A stretch of 64,000 nt of DNA from Brachypodius melanocephalos (Eukaryota; Chordata; Aves; Passeriformes; Pycnonotidae): assembly GCA_013398615.1 (NCBI GenBank), contig VZSR01001477.1, positions 1,806,929-1,870,928 on the forward strand, given 5' to 3'. The number at the start of each line of letters is the position of its first letter. The stretch's first letter is position 1. Under the pieces are notes generated by a model, which was not told where the DNA came from, did no database searches, and was given only the letters and a program-made list of their open reading frames with translations. A program made the position numbers and the translations under genes. Positions 53,034-64,000 of this stretch are shown in pieces.

Positions 53034-55095
53034 TATTTTTTCATTAATCTTTCTGTTTGGTCTTGCATTAAACTCTAGGAAAAGGAACTGCCACAAAACC
53101 CTTTCTCATTATGAATGATGTTTCTTTGCTTTAGGACACAGTCTTTCCATCATAAATAAAATTTAAGCCACTAGCAGTTACAATAGCCACTAGTGTAACG
53201 TCTGAGAAATAGCTGTGATACGAATAGGAGTAAGCAAACTGCACTATGCTGGTGTAATTTATCTGTCCTTGAGAATTCTTCTTCAGGGTATAGGCTGTTG
53301 GTTCTCCATGCCAGCTCTGTCTTTCATCACTCCAGTTACACTGATAACTGGAACAGCGGTGTTGATAATAATACCCATCTCTTAGTACTATTTAGTAGGT
53401 ATCAAAAGTGCTTTATCAGAAGTGCAGACACAATTCTGCCCATTTCAAAGATGGAAAGATGGGACATACAAAGGGAATGGCTTATGGTGATTCACAATAA
53501 ACCCCTCTGTAGATATTTCATTCCAAATTAGTTGATCATTCTCTACAATGGCTTTATTTTCTTTGGCTGAATAGTGCTGAGAACTGTGTAAAGGGTGGAA
53601 AGAAATAATACAGAGTTGGTCTGTGCTTCAATTCAGTTTGTCTTGGTCACAATTGTATAGTAGAGTTTAAGGCAAATGCTATGAAGTCTAACGAGACTAG
53701 ATTACAAAAAAAAAAAAGAGATTCATGACTGTCGGACTTTGGGAGAGCCTTTGATTTGTTAAACCTGCATACAGCAAGTCTTTGCGATTTGTTAATGGAA
53801 TTATAATATATATTTCATACTCATGAAGGACAATATATTCCTTCCAATGCATTGTATATAATTACAAATGGAAAGGAAAAAACCCTACAAGTACAGATTA
53901 CTGAAGTCCATCATGAAAATACTATTTAGCAGTGCACATAGGTTCATAGACAAATGAGGTTGTTAGTCCACAAATAATCCAGATCAGACAGTTAGAATTA
54001 GATTGACTGTCTTCCTGTATTGATTCTATCACTGCTAGACTAGTTTTCAAATTTATTATTGATAGGCTCTTTCTAGCATCTGTTTTTACTGTTCTAAAAA
54101 TACTGTAATTAAATGTATTTTTTGTCAAAATGTAGAAAAAAAGTTGGTATGTCTTGTTTGTATATATTGTGGATATAATGTTGAAGAAAAAAAAGCATAA
54201 GTTAGCTCCAGTTTTGTTTTTCACTTTAAATATGCAATAGCTATTGCCTTTTTGTTTTTATTTTAACAAAAAATTCCAGTCTTATTTTTGTTGTTTAACG
54301 ATGTTTTCAATTTCATAAAATATTTCTTTAAATTAAAGGCATGCAATTTAAAAAATACTATTACCATGTTAGATTTATTTTGAAGTTTCACTAATTAACC
54401 ACTTAATTTACTAATTTGAGGGTTTCAGTCTTTAGTGAATTTGTTATGGTTCCCAGGCAAAATAATTAATGGAAAGTTTACTGATTTATTAAATATTTTC
54501 TTTGCTCTTTAACAAAAGCTTTTCTGTACTAGGAAGATCTGCTACCATTGGAGGTGTTGAATAAAATAATCCAAAGGCAAGGAAACTGGGAATGCTGTAA
54601 AGGCAAAATATCAGAATTTTAAATCTTTAGGAGATATATCTAGAGTAAATGATATATTTTAAGAAAAAAAAATTACTACATCTGTAGAGCCCTAACAAGA
54701 TGAATGGAGATAATGTTAAAAATATTTGAAAGCCCTTGGTTGCCAAATGACAGAACTATTTAGTAAGATATATTTGCAATAATTTAGGAATTCATAAGAA
54801 AGGTAACTGTAGGCTGGGAAAACCTCCTGACATTTAGATTTAGCAGGCTACAGGAAAGCATCCATGAGAAAAAAAAGAAATTCATACACTTTGAAATTTA
54901 TAGCTATGTTTTATATATTGGTACATAGAATGATGTTCTACTTTTTTGTCACTATGTATTGTAAGAAATTTAATTTTTCTATAGAGAAGTACTAAAAATT
55001 AAAAATATCAAAAATATTGAAACTATGTAGGTAATAATATTTTCCTTTTGTAAGTGGCAAAAAGTTGTTCATAAAATATTATAAACTAGCATGTT

Positions 55096-55113
55096 TATAT
55101 ATATATATATATA
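55096..55113. repeat. TA dinucleotide microsatellite
   Basis: About nine TA units. Confidence 0.95.
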
Positions 55114-55868
55114 CATACACTCATAGACATAAACTGCTGTATTGTGAACATCATATCATTCTTTTGCAAATTTTGGGTTGTCTTTCATAGATGTTTTCTT
55201 TCTTACAGATGTCAAAGATAGATATCATCAGGTGTAAAGTGTTCATTTATGTTAAATAAATATTATATCTTTGGTCGTGCCTACTGATTATTTCATTAAA
55301 ATAATTTTCTGAAGAGTTTTTTTAGAAACTATTGTCTAAATCACTCCAGCATCTGTATGCATGACAATGAAAGTGATTGTTTCACATATTCCTATGTCTT
55401 CTTGAATTTTTCTGTGGCACCATCCAGCATCTAAGTTTAAGCTATTCCTGAGCTTTGAACAAAAGAAGTCTCTCTTTTATTTGATCTAATATAACCACAA
55501 AACTTGTTAATTAGATATATCTTCTGATCTAGTTCTTCATCCACTTGAAGGATGAGTTTCTGTGTCAAAAGCATTGAGTATCTCTGTAAGTGTTTAAGTT
55601 CAAAATGGTCACATAATAGCATTTCTAAAAATATGATAATTTTGGTTAGTAATTTTACTCTTTTTTGATAAGGAGTTTATTTTTTTAAAGTACTACCTTG
55701 TGAAAATACTTGCATTACTTTTAAACAGTGAGTCATACATAACTATAAAAATTGTGGGCTGTCAAATTAGACCTAGAAATAGTAATGTCTTGAAATGTAT
55801 ATGGTACAGTGAAATTTAGGGAGTTTTGGTTGGTTGATTTGTAATTTCATGTCTGTTTTGTTGTTTAG

Positions 55869-56002
55869 AAAAGAATATTTCTACTCCAGAAAAATCATAT
55901 TTGGGTCCATCTCGTAGAGAACGGATATCATTTCGAGACCATGCAGTGCAGCTAAGCGGAGGATGGGGAGCAGGCAAAAAAAGGCAAAAGCTTAAAAATA
56001 TG
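55869..56002 (+). CDS. LRRIQ1: LRRIQ1 terminal coding exon with stop
   Basis: The acceptor is TTGTTTAG. AA joins the leftover A from 44133 to give Lys, and the frame runs to TGA at 56000-56002. The translation begins KKNISTPEKSYLGPSRRERI, then has SFRDHAVQLSGGWGAGKK and ends GKSLKI. The tail is basic and Gly-rich. The last codons depend on a run of exactly six A at 55976-55981. One more A would replace the tail with a different one ending two codons later. With the six exons upstream it gives 240 residues, about the last seventh of a protein that is about 1,700 residues in human. Confidence 0.88.
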
Positions 56003-56116
56003 AGCTGAATATTGGAGATAACTTAAGTAGTTGATTTAATCAAACATGGAGAGCATATGAAAAGCTGATTATTTTTAAGCCTCTGAATATCAATTGTTGA
56101 ATTTTCATTTATTACA

Positions 56117-56122
56117 AATAAA
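56117..56122 (+). terminator. LRRIQ1: Poly(A) signal AATAAA (proximal)
   Basis: AATAAA 115 bases after the stop, followed about 50 bases later by a GT-rich stretch (GTGGTTTGGGTTTTGTGG) that fits a cleavage-stimulation element. Confidence 0.6.
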
Positions 56123-56421
56123 CCAGTTTCAGTAAACTACTTTTGACGTACTTTATTACCCATGGTTACAGTGGTTTGGGTTTTGTGGAATTTTTTGGTC
56201 AAAGTATTTTATACCTGTCAGTAAGTTATCATAGTTTGTGTTTTCAATTGCTTATATGTTCATGTGGCATAGAATGCAGAACTGATTAACTCTACAATGT
56301 TGTACAGTGACTAAGTTTAGGCTTGCTTATAAGAACTGGATGAGAAGTCCAAAGTAATAAGAGTTCATGTTCATGTGATGTATGTCACATATTGAAACAC
56401 TGAATTCTCATTTTCTCACAA

Positions 56422-56427
56422 AATAAA
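56422..56427 (+). terminator. LRRIQ1: Poly(A) signal AATAAA (distal)
   Basis: AATAAA with a GT-rich word (ACTGTGTTGTGAG) about 15-30 bases downstream, a good match to a cleavage site. Confidence 0.55.
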
Positions 56428-57804
56428 ATACATGCTTGCAGACTGTGTTGTGAGCTATAACAGCTGGCAATGTCATTCTTAGGGAAGTCTGTTTAGAAGA
56501 TTTTACTGAACCAGTACACAAATGATGAGCATCTGCTTTTCTTTTATTAGGAATATGCATAGTCTTCTAGATCTTTCATCATAAATTATTGTCATAAAAT
56601 GATAAAGCAACCTGTTATGGTTTTATACTTTCAAATACTTCTGTTTCCTAGAGGATTTAAAAAAAAAAAAAAATTCTCATTTTGTTCTGGGGTAATGTAA
56701 AATTAGATCTACATGTCGCTGTTAACCCAACTTAATTTTTTCACATAGAGAGGCTCCTTCAGACTCATGTGTAAATGTTTTATGGTTCAAGGAAATCTAG
56801 AGTAAAAGAAACACTGTTTCAACTGTTCACAGGTATCTAACTCGTTACTTCTTGTCAATGCTTTGTCCATCAGCATACAGGACAGAAAATGTTCCTTGAT
56901 TTCGAAGCCTAACATTATTTTAATATTTTCCACTTTAAAGGTATAAGTTGCTAACTGGATCTAAAAAAAGGCTGTCTTTGGTATTTCCTTGTCTGTTTTT
57001 GTAAACTGCAATGCCCTGTAGATGGAGAAAGAGGTGGAAAGGGTAATGGGGCTTGAAACTTCAGCAGTCAGTAAAGAACATAAATTCTTGCATTGTGGCT
57101 GTTTTTAAAATGTATTTAAATTAACATGTGATGTTATTTTGTAAAGCATTTTTTATGCTAACATACATATCTAACTATGGGTTAAAAGAATTTATCTCCA
57201 TTTTTGTGAATACTGGCATTCATTTTCAGATAAAAAGATGGCTGATCTCATGGAAGACCTCCAGTAAATAATTTTGCTTGTTTGAACCACTGTCCTGTTC
57301 TTATTACCACTTTGCTTTAGAAAAGTCAGTGCACCCTATTTGAGAAGAGATTTCTTTGCTTTTCTGGGGAATTATGGCCAGGTTGCTTAACCTGACTATA
57401 GAAATGCTGTGGTTGTCAACAGGGTGTAAAATGTCAGTGATGTTTATCTTACCTAGTTAGTTTCCAAATGTACAAAGTCAGTGTTCAGCTTGATTTCAGG
57501 ATCTGCAATATAATGACTTTTAAATATCACCAACAAATACTGGAGCTTTTGTGATTTTGCTTTTAACATCAAGGTTATAAGTTTTGTAGGAAAAACTCGG
57601 TTATTTCAAAATATCTGCCACTGCACCTGGCAGTGTGTGTAGCCACTGTTACAGTTATTAACTAGAAATTAAAATACAAAATCAAGAGGTTCATAGCTTA
57701 ACACATCTTTCAGATTGTCCCCTCTGCTTGTCTAGAGTATCCATAATATACTGCACATCACCAATGCTGTAAATAAGAGATATTTCAGATTTTATGCTTC
57801 TTTC

Positions 57805-57843
57805 TATATCTGTATCATCTATATCTGTATCTACATCTGTATT
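57805..57843 (+). repeat. ATCTGT-type microsatellite
   Basis: Imperfect tandem units of ATATCTGT and ATCTGT. Confidence 0.85.
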
Positions 57844-59112
57844 AAAAAAAAATCTGCTGTGTAAAAATTATCATACCTAATCTCTTTGTTTTCAGGGTGT
57901 TTCTGAATGAGAAATACCTCCCAGCCTAAATAAAATGGTTTGGCAACATTTTTTAAGGTCTTTTGTTTTGCAAAGATAAATGGTAGCTTTTTAATGTACA
58001 GTTTACTAAATTATAAATTGGAGTGACAATATTCACTGACAAGTCTTTTAGGTTCATAATATGCTTAGTCTGCAGAAGTTAAGTAATATACTCAATGTAA
58101 ATTAAGGTATAAAATATGGCAAAACATGTTGTTTTCATCATATAACATTGCAATGTGTCATAAGATGAGGTCTTATTGCATCCAACACATTTTTCTCAGA
58201 ATCACAGTGTTCGAAGTACACTATGTCTTACCAAATACAGAAAAAATGTGCAAGGTGCAACATCTGTTCAGGCTAGCAGAAATTATTGCATTTGGAGATA
58301 AGCTGAAGCAACCAACATGCCCTGGTGTTCATAGTCACATTGTAGGGTATATAAGGCCAGAGGTAACACAAACGATACATGTGGTGGATATTTATGACAT
58401 GAATTTTTCAAGCCCTACTCTGCAAGCAGTCTTGTGGGGGGTTTGTATCTTTAGGGGATTTTATTTTAGTTTGCTCTTTTTCATTTGGGAGGGGGTGGGG
58501 GTTTTTTTGGTGTTTGTTTTTTTTTTTTTTTACTTTTCTTTGTTCCTTCCACACCTGCCCCCTGAGTAGGTAATTTCCATTTAGGACAAGAACGTATTCT
58601 TAAAAGCGAGTTTCTCTGTTAATCTGTTCTGATGTTGAAGTGGCTGTGAGTCAGTGACAATCCATCAAAAAACTTACATCACAGAACCCTGAAACTGCAT
58701 TCCTGGATGCACTACTGCCTTTGCAGTGCTTCAGACTTCTTCCAGGCTTGCTAGCATCATCTCCTCGACCCTTTTTTTCAGACTTTTCCCTGAAGATGTT
58801 TTAACGTGAAGGAGGAGGGACTTCGTATGAATGAGCTCTTTTAAAAAATCTTCCTTGTATGTATGAAGCTTGAGACTCAGGAATGTAGAAAAGCATTCGT
58901 TCGAAACAAAGAAGAAAACAGCAAGGTGCATTTATGTGTTGAATCATTTATGGGTGTTATTCGCGAAAGGAAATTGAAGAGCTTTCTACAAGTGCTCCTG
59001 AACAGAACCCTGGATTGTCTTTACCTGTGCAACTTAGCTGGAGTTGTGCTCAGTAGTTCTTTAAACCCGCTGTTGTTTCAACCGGGTCATCAAGAAAAAC
59101 ACCTGCAGCCAC

Positions 59113-59116
<4 letters not shown>

Positions 59117-59166
<50 letters not shown>
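59117..59166 (+). repeat. Poly(A) run, 50 nt
   Basis: An uninterrupted A run after CCACAATT. There is no AATAAA at mRNA-like distance upstream, so it does not look like a simple retrocopy tail. Confidence 0.95.
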
Positions 59167-59168
<2 letters not shown>

Positions 59169-61280
59169 AAAAGGCAAGTTCCCCAAAAGGCATAGTCTGC
59201 ATGCTAACGAGGTGCTAATCTGCTAATCACCCCCACCTGAATGACAAGTCTGAGAGAAAATGTTTCTCGCTGAATAAGGGGCAGATTTACCTTCTTCAGA
59301 CCCAGTACCTGTGCTGACCCAAGAGATAATTGCTCAAAGGCATTTTGTGTTTTAACAGCTAGGTAAATAGTCAATGTACAACATAGACATTGCTTTGGTG
59401 CAGGGTGAGTTGGTGTTACATTTTAACTTAGTAAATCATTATCTTTAATTATTAATAATACTATTCGAACCTGCATTCATTAAAGACGTGTCCACTGTAC
59501 ATAGTGATTACATTTTTAAAAAGCCACAGGTGGCATCCAAATCTGGCCTCAGACACATGGCTGCAAAACTGTCTCTTGGTCTTCCATTACAATTGTTAAA
59601 AATACTATGAGGAATATATTAGATTAATATATCTTTCATTTTAATTTTGGATTCTCATGATAACGGCGATTTATGTTTGTGAAGGTACAGTCTTTCCTTG
59701 ATACATACTGCAATTCCTTCTATTCCTATTATTCCTTCCATTCATGGAAGCCAGACTAATATTCTGGGAGACTATGCAATCTTAATATGCTTTTCTTTTG
59801 TCAGAAAAGCACATATGAAAAGTAGCTATTACCACATGGCCCCAAAAAAGTAGGAATAGAACTCTTAATTATAGTATAAAAGATTGAATTGCCTGATGTT
59901 ACATCTCAGTTCCAAGCAGATTGTTCTTAGTTGTACTAGCTGGAGAAAACAAACAAACAAACCCCCTGCAACTTGGGGGTTTAATGTTTTTTATTGATTT
60001 CTACAGTCATAAGTGAAAAACGAATGAACTGTTATAGCACTTGCGACATAATTGTGTTTGAATATTAATCTGTGTCTGTCGCTGCCGTTTTTAGAGTGTG
60101 TGTGAGAGTGTATTCATATACACTTTCATACATACTTTTGCATATACTTTCATATATCTACATCTATACAGATACGAGATTGGGATGTCAACCGGTCATG
60201 GATGTAGGTGTGGTTCAGTGGGAATGGGACACCTCACACAAAGTCAGAAAAATATGCCAGGTGTAGGGAAGGAGACAAGTATGGCCTGTAAGTAACAGTA
60301 TAAATAAAGTCAAGTTGGGTCTTGCGGAGAACTGCTCTCCTGCTTTCCAAGGTAGATGATGGACAGAAAAATGCTGACCACAAGCCCTTGGCTACATTCT
60401 GTGCCTTCTGGTGCCAAGATATACTGAAGGTTTGTTAGCAATAAAATACCTATTGGAGAGATGTCCATTAAGTTCCATGATGCCAAATGAACAGGGATGG
60501 ATTTCCGAAGAGATTTTTAATGGAAATATTGTCTAACTTCCCCAGACTGACCACCCTTACAAAGACTAGAAGTTGAAATTAAAGACACTATGAGCTACTC
60601 TCTTATTTGCAGGTCATTTAGACAAGTGGATTGTTCTTTATGAGCACTTCCTCAGTCATTTTGGTGACAGATGCTGCTGACACAACGGGTTAGTACCTAA
60701 CTAGCTGCCAAGGACTAGCGTTTATTCCTCCCCTGGTCTTCATTCAAATGTTAAATAGATTTGTTTGGAGTTAGTGACCTTTTCTTAGTTGATTGATTGT
60801 TACTTACATAGCGCTTTTGAAAAATTTTTTTTGTAAAACATTAAATAAGCCAAATACTTAGGAAGATATAAAATTACTTCTGACTGAGATGCAACTGATA
60901 GCTCTTTAACAATAAAGCAGGCAAGACCATTTTATGTCGGTAACAACAAATGCCGATTTCACAAACTGAAGGAGTGATAAAAAACGCGTTTGTTAATAGC
61001 TAGGGGTTAGGTTTTCTTTATTCCTAACTTATTCCTTTGTTAAATTACGCTTATACAAAGAAATCAGAGGTTAGCAAAATTTTTTGTGAGGCACTACTTC
61101 AATTCTGAATGCAAATAAGCACCACCAAGTAGCTGAGCCACTGCCAAGGTGTTCCGCACATATCCTGAGATGGAAGACAGCTTTTTTTAGGAGAGTGCTA
61201 TAACTAATTAAATTCTAATAAAGGATAAATGCCTGTATTTCAAATCGGCGCAATTTTCTGTGCTTGTGAGCCGTAATCTG

Positions 61281-61315
61281 AAAAAAAAAAAAAAAAAAAG
61301 GAGAAAAAAAAAAAA
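61281..61315 (+). repeat. Interrupted poly(A) tract
   Basis: A19, GGAG, then A12. Confidence 0.95.
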
Positions 61316-61557
61316 GTCCACAAATAAAATGGGGTGTATATTCCTGCTGCATTCCGATCATGAGATGAGGGCTGTCCTGTCCAAGTAATGTGGGTTTTGT
61401 CACCACTACCGGGTAGGAGAGGTTCGGGAGGTTGTTCATTGCAAGAACACAGGTCAGCCGTAAGTTTGGCTCACTTGTATAATAGGTTGCTATTCGTGCG
61501 ATTGAATATAGTTCTCCAGCGGTTTTTCTTTAAACTATGGTGTCTTGTGAGTGGGAG

Positions 61558-61579
61558 AAAAAAAAAAAAAAAAAAAAAA
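61558..61579 (+). repeat. Poly(A) run, 22 nt, beside a CpG cluster
   Basis: An A run ending 16 bases before the first CpG of the 61595-61870 cluster. Confidence 0.95.
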
Positions 61580-61594
61580 GATTTTTGCCGGATT

Positions 61595-61870
61595 GGAAAA
61601 GCGCGGCTAGGCGATAAGAGAATAAAAATACCGGCCTCGCAGTCTCGAGAAATGGCAGTTTCTGGTGGCTTTTTCTCTTGCCTCGCAGTTTACTTTTTAA
61701 TTTGCAGGTTCTGTGAGAGGTGCGGCTGCGGCCGGTGCCAGCTCGGAGCGGCTGCGTGCGTCTGGCTCCGGAGCGGCACCGAGGGGCTGTGCCCGCAAAC
61801 CGGACAGATCCTGGCTTCCATTCCACCAGCGACAGCTTCATTCTCCAGGGCGGATCCAGCCCCGTGGATT
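61595..61870. promoter_or_regulatory. CpG cluster, possible distal promoter or enhancer
   Basis: About 25 CpGs in 275 bp, for example GGTGCGGCTGCGGCCGGTGC and GGAGCGGCTGCGTGCGTCTG, against near absence over the previous 60 kb. It lies about 2 kb from the right-edge CpG cluster. Unmethylated CpG islands mark vertebrate promoters and some developmental enhancers. The frames across it on both strands overlap each other and have no domain. A TTTCAGGTAATGG word at about 62002 could act as a splice site of a non-coding exon. Confidence 0.5.
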
Positions 61871-62926
61871 TCTGTGCGACATTTGACCAAAAATATTTTT
61901 TTTAAAAAAATCAAAGAAACAAACCAAAACAAAACCAATATCAAAAAGCTGCGTTTTGCACAGCCATTTCACGTTTGTGCCGTTTTGATTCGCATTTAAT
62001 TTCAGGTAATGGCTTGGGCAGCTGTTGCCTTTCATGTAACGTGCAGTCTGGCCGTGTGCCAGGTTGAGCTCAGAGCCTCGGCCAGGGCGATGTGGGAACG
62101 ACTTGTCCCTGCTCGGGAGGGATGCGCTGGCTGTGGTGGCAAAGGGACCGAGTGGGGGACCTGCTTTCACCTGGTCAGCACCTCTTGCCCTGCGAACAGG
62201 AGGCGAGGCAAAGATTAAAGCTTGCGCACTTCTGCTCTACCTGATTACTTGATAATATGAAACATTTTGTGCCTTGCCACAGCACAAATGCAAACAGAAA
62301 TAAGAGAATTTCCTGCTGGGTCATGTCGTCTCCTCACTGGCCATCGCTGCCTGATACACTCTAGAAAGAGCCAGCACACAAACAGACTAAGAAAAATGTC
62401 TCTCATGGTGACATATGCCGGGCATGGGATTTGTCAGGAAAAGTAAAATATTTCGAGGCAATTTGTAATACAGTGGATTAATTTGGGTTGCCCAGGGTAG
62501 AAACAAAAAGAAGACTGTCTCTAACCAAAAGCTGGGGGCTGCCTTTATTTGCCAATATCAATATTTGTGTGGAAAGCTTAAAATATGTTGTTTTTCCAAG
62601 ACCTGAATTTTAAAAGGAAGGGGGGGAAGGACGAGAAGGAGGCCCGTGGATGAAATATTAGCAGCATATCGGTTAACCACTAAGTTCTTTTTTGTATCCA
62701 TCTAGCCGTTTCTGGTAAGAAGGGCAGAGAGTCTAAAGGCTCGGGGATAGATGCTCCTTAATGCAGGCTAGCGTTTCAAAAGATATGGGCAGCTCTCAGC
62801 AAATGACAAAATAAGGCTGAGGCTGTACAGAGGTGGTGCTGAAAGACCGGAATAAAATTGCTCTGTGGCTTTCAGCGTCGCTGAATTACACATTTTTAAT
62901 CGCATCTAGCACACGTCGCTTTGGGG

Positions 62927-63002
<76 letters not shown>

Positions 63003-63699
63003 TTCTTTCAAACGAGGTAGGCTTGAAAACCGGCAGTCCTTGTCAAAGCAGCTCAATGCATCCATTTGTTAGTACGTCCAACTGGAACAGGGATCTGTTT
63101 CTTAGACCCTGCCCCTTCTGTCTCACACCTTCCTTTACCTTCGTGCTTAGAAACCACAATGTCCACCCATATTTCATGCCTTAGAAGAAATCAATTCATC
63201 TGAGATGACAAGGCAGCCCCCCACACACTCTCCAGGCCTCTCGATATATTCAGAGCCTCGGGTCGCTCCGGTAATGTAGCCCTTATATTTTCGGAATTGT
63301 CCCAGTAGCAATCAAGCTGCCGCCAGGGAAGGCTGGGTAGCTTGCAAAGGAAAGCTTTGCTTTTAATTTGCTCTCTTGCATAGGTACGCTAATGCTCGGT
63401 GCCCGACAGCCCAGCGTCGGTTCACGATGGGAGAGCAAAAGGGGTAATTTAGACTGAATTGTTCACTAAAAACTCGCTATCAGCTCCTTTGGGGGACGGC
63501 CCACTCCTTGGAAATAAATTCTGGGGTAAGAGTGGGAGGAGAAGCAAGTGTTCACCCGTAAAAACCGAGCAGCCTGCTTTTTCACGTCTAGATTTTTCTT
63601 CTAAGGCGTCTGTTTCCGTGATATGAAGAACGGTGTTTTTCTTCTGCCTTGCGAATACGTCTATAATTTGTTGGGAAGCTTGGCAGAGGGGGAGAGAGC
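61871..63699. other. GC-elevated upstream region of the probable ALX1 gene
   Basis: Moderate GC content with scattered CpGs, homeodomain-type TAAT words (for example GCTAATGCTCGG at about 63390 and TTTTAATTTGC near 63361) and a 69-nt poly(A) run at 62927-62995. There is no coding signature. Confidence 0.5.
62927..62995 (+). repeat. Poly(A) run, 69 nt
   Basis: The longest homopolymer in the window, set in otherwise GC-elevated sequence (preceded by CGTCGCTTTGGGG, followed by GCAAGGG). Confidence 0.95.
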
Positions 63700-63895
63700 G
63701 AGGATTTGGCTTGTGAAGAGCCGCTCCGGCTGCTGCAGCCCGGCTCAGCCGGAGCCGGCAGAAGCTTTGTCCCCCATAAGGGCAGGGGGACAGCCGCCTC
63801 CGCCGGGGCTGAAGCTCCGGGCTACCCCAACATCCCGAGAAGTCAGACCCTACTCTTAGTCGAAATGCGGCGGCGGGGGAGGAGCGGAGGGGAAT
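63700..63895 (+). promoter_or_regulatory. CpG island, probable ALX1 promoter / 5' UTR region
   Basis: About 20 CpGs in 195 bp, including CCGGCTCAGCCGGAGCCGG and GCGGCGGCGGGGGAGGAGCGG (19 and 21 bases, the second overlapping 63866). ALX1, a paired-type homeobox gene for cranial mesenchyme, follows LRRIQ1 on the same strand in birds and mammals, so a promoter is expected here. I looked for the start of its coding sequence and did not find it before 64000. The symbol is left empty because the call rests on gene order. Confidence 0.5.
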
Positions 63896-64000
63896 AGATA
63901 TGTCTATCGGACCTGAGAAGCATCTTTAGGAGCAAGTCTCTTCTTTCTGGTGGTGCCAAACTGCACGGAGCTTTTAGTCCCACGACCCGACTTTCAAATC

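Larger units (their letters stand above)
44134..55868 (+). other. LRRIQ1: Last LRRIQ1 intron (11.7 kb)
   Basis: Contains a CR1 3' fragment at 52811-53033, a GA microsatellite at 45692-45706, a TA microsatellite at 55096-55113 and a long pyrimidine-rich strand at about 49081-49860. An AATAAA at 45104-45109 could serve a transcript that retains the start of this intron. No further exon is required by phase. Confidence 0.75.
56003..56450 (+). other. LRRIQ1: LRRIQ1 3' UTR (minimum extent)
   Basis: AT-rich sequence after the stop codon with two well-placed poly(A) signals. The true end could be either signal or a later one (57929-57934 also has AATAAA). Confidence 0.6.
56451..61594. other. LRRIQ1 to ALX1 intergenic region, distal part
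   Basis: AT-rich non-coding DNA. It holds an ATCTGT-type microsatellite at 57805-57843, a T run near 58518, a 50-nt A run at 59117-59166 and an A19 plus A12 tract at 61281-61315. The open frame at 58126-58569 (147 codons) has no domain and ends in T/G-rich low complexity, so I do not call it a gene. Confidence 0.7.

Noticed and set aside
58126..58569. 147-codon open frame after the LRRIQ1 3' UTR
   Set aside because: No domain words, runs into a T/G-rich low-complexity tract, no splice partners seen.
61388..61999. 203-codon open frame across the upstream CpG cluster
   Set aside because: It crosses an A22 run read as poly-Lys, and competing frames on the same DNA are equally open because GC-rich sequence lacks stops. 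No domain was seen.
62833..63184. Lys-rich open frames
   Set aside because: They are readings of the 69-nt A run.
63600..64000. ALX1 coding start
   Set aside because: No ATG here opens a frame resembling the N-terminus of a homeobox protein. If ALX1 is next, its coding exon begins beyond the window.

Overview
The window reads as nuclear DNA of a bird. Four things point that way. It is AT-rich with very sparse coding sequence. Its only clearly recognisable transposons are two CR1 LINE copies (about 11996-13244 and 52811-53033), the dominant avian retroposon. No tRNA- or 7SL-derived SINEs were seen. The introns are long. I cannot name the species. There are no bacterial-type genes, CRISPR arrays, tRNAs or rRNAs, and almost every open frame of 60-200 codons is chance in AT-rich or low-complexity DNA.

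One protein-coding gene can be assembled, on the + strand. Seven exons (7573-7668, 8010-8095, 17233-17334, 37571-37694, 39283-39343, 44013-44133, 55869-56002) have GT/AG borders and codon phases that interlock without a break. Together they encode the last 240 residues of a protein I recognise as LRRIQ1 (leucine-rich repeats and IQ motif containing 1). The stop codon is at 56000-56002, with good poly(A) signals at 56117 and 56422. The upstream exons, which carry the LRR and IQ domains, lie to the left of the window. Bases 1-7572 look like intron.

Layout: 1-7572 is upstream intron with a 133-bp direct duplication. 7573-8095 holds two close exons. 8096-17232 is an intron with the larger CR1. 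17335-37570 is a 20-kb intron with a hairpin, a retrocopy-like poly(A) end, a CTCF-type motif and a CpG-bearing candidate conserved element. 37571-44133 holds three exons. 44134-55868 is an intron with the second CR1. 55869 to about 56450 is the terminal exon and 3' UTR. From about 56.5 kb to 61.5 kb the sequence is intergenic. The last 2.4 kb turns GC- and CpG-rich, with two separate CpG clusters (about 61595-61870 and 63700-63895).

In birds and mammals the gene that follows LRRIQ1 on the same strand is ALX1, the craniofacial homeobox gene whose haplotypes are associated with beak shape in Darwin's finches. The CpG-rich right edge is therefore most simply the upstream/promoter region of ALX1. 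No ALX1 coding sequence is inside the window, so that identification is inference from known gene order. The interest of the window lies mainly in non-coding candidates between LRRIQ1 and ALX1, and in a possible alternative C-terminus of LRRIQ1.
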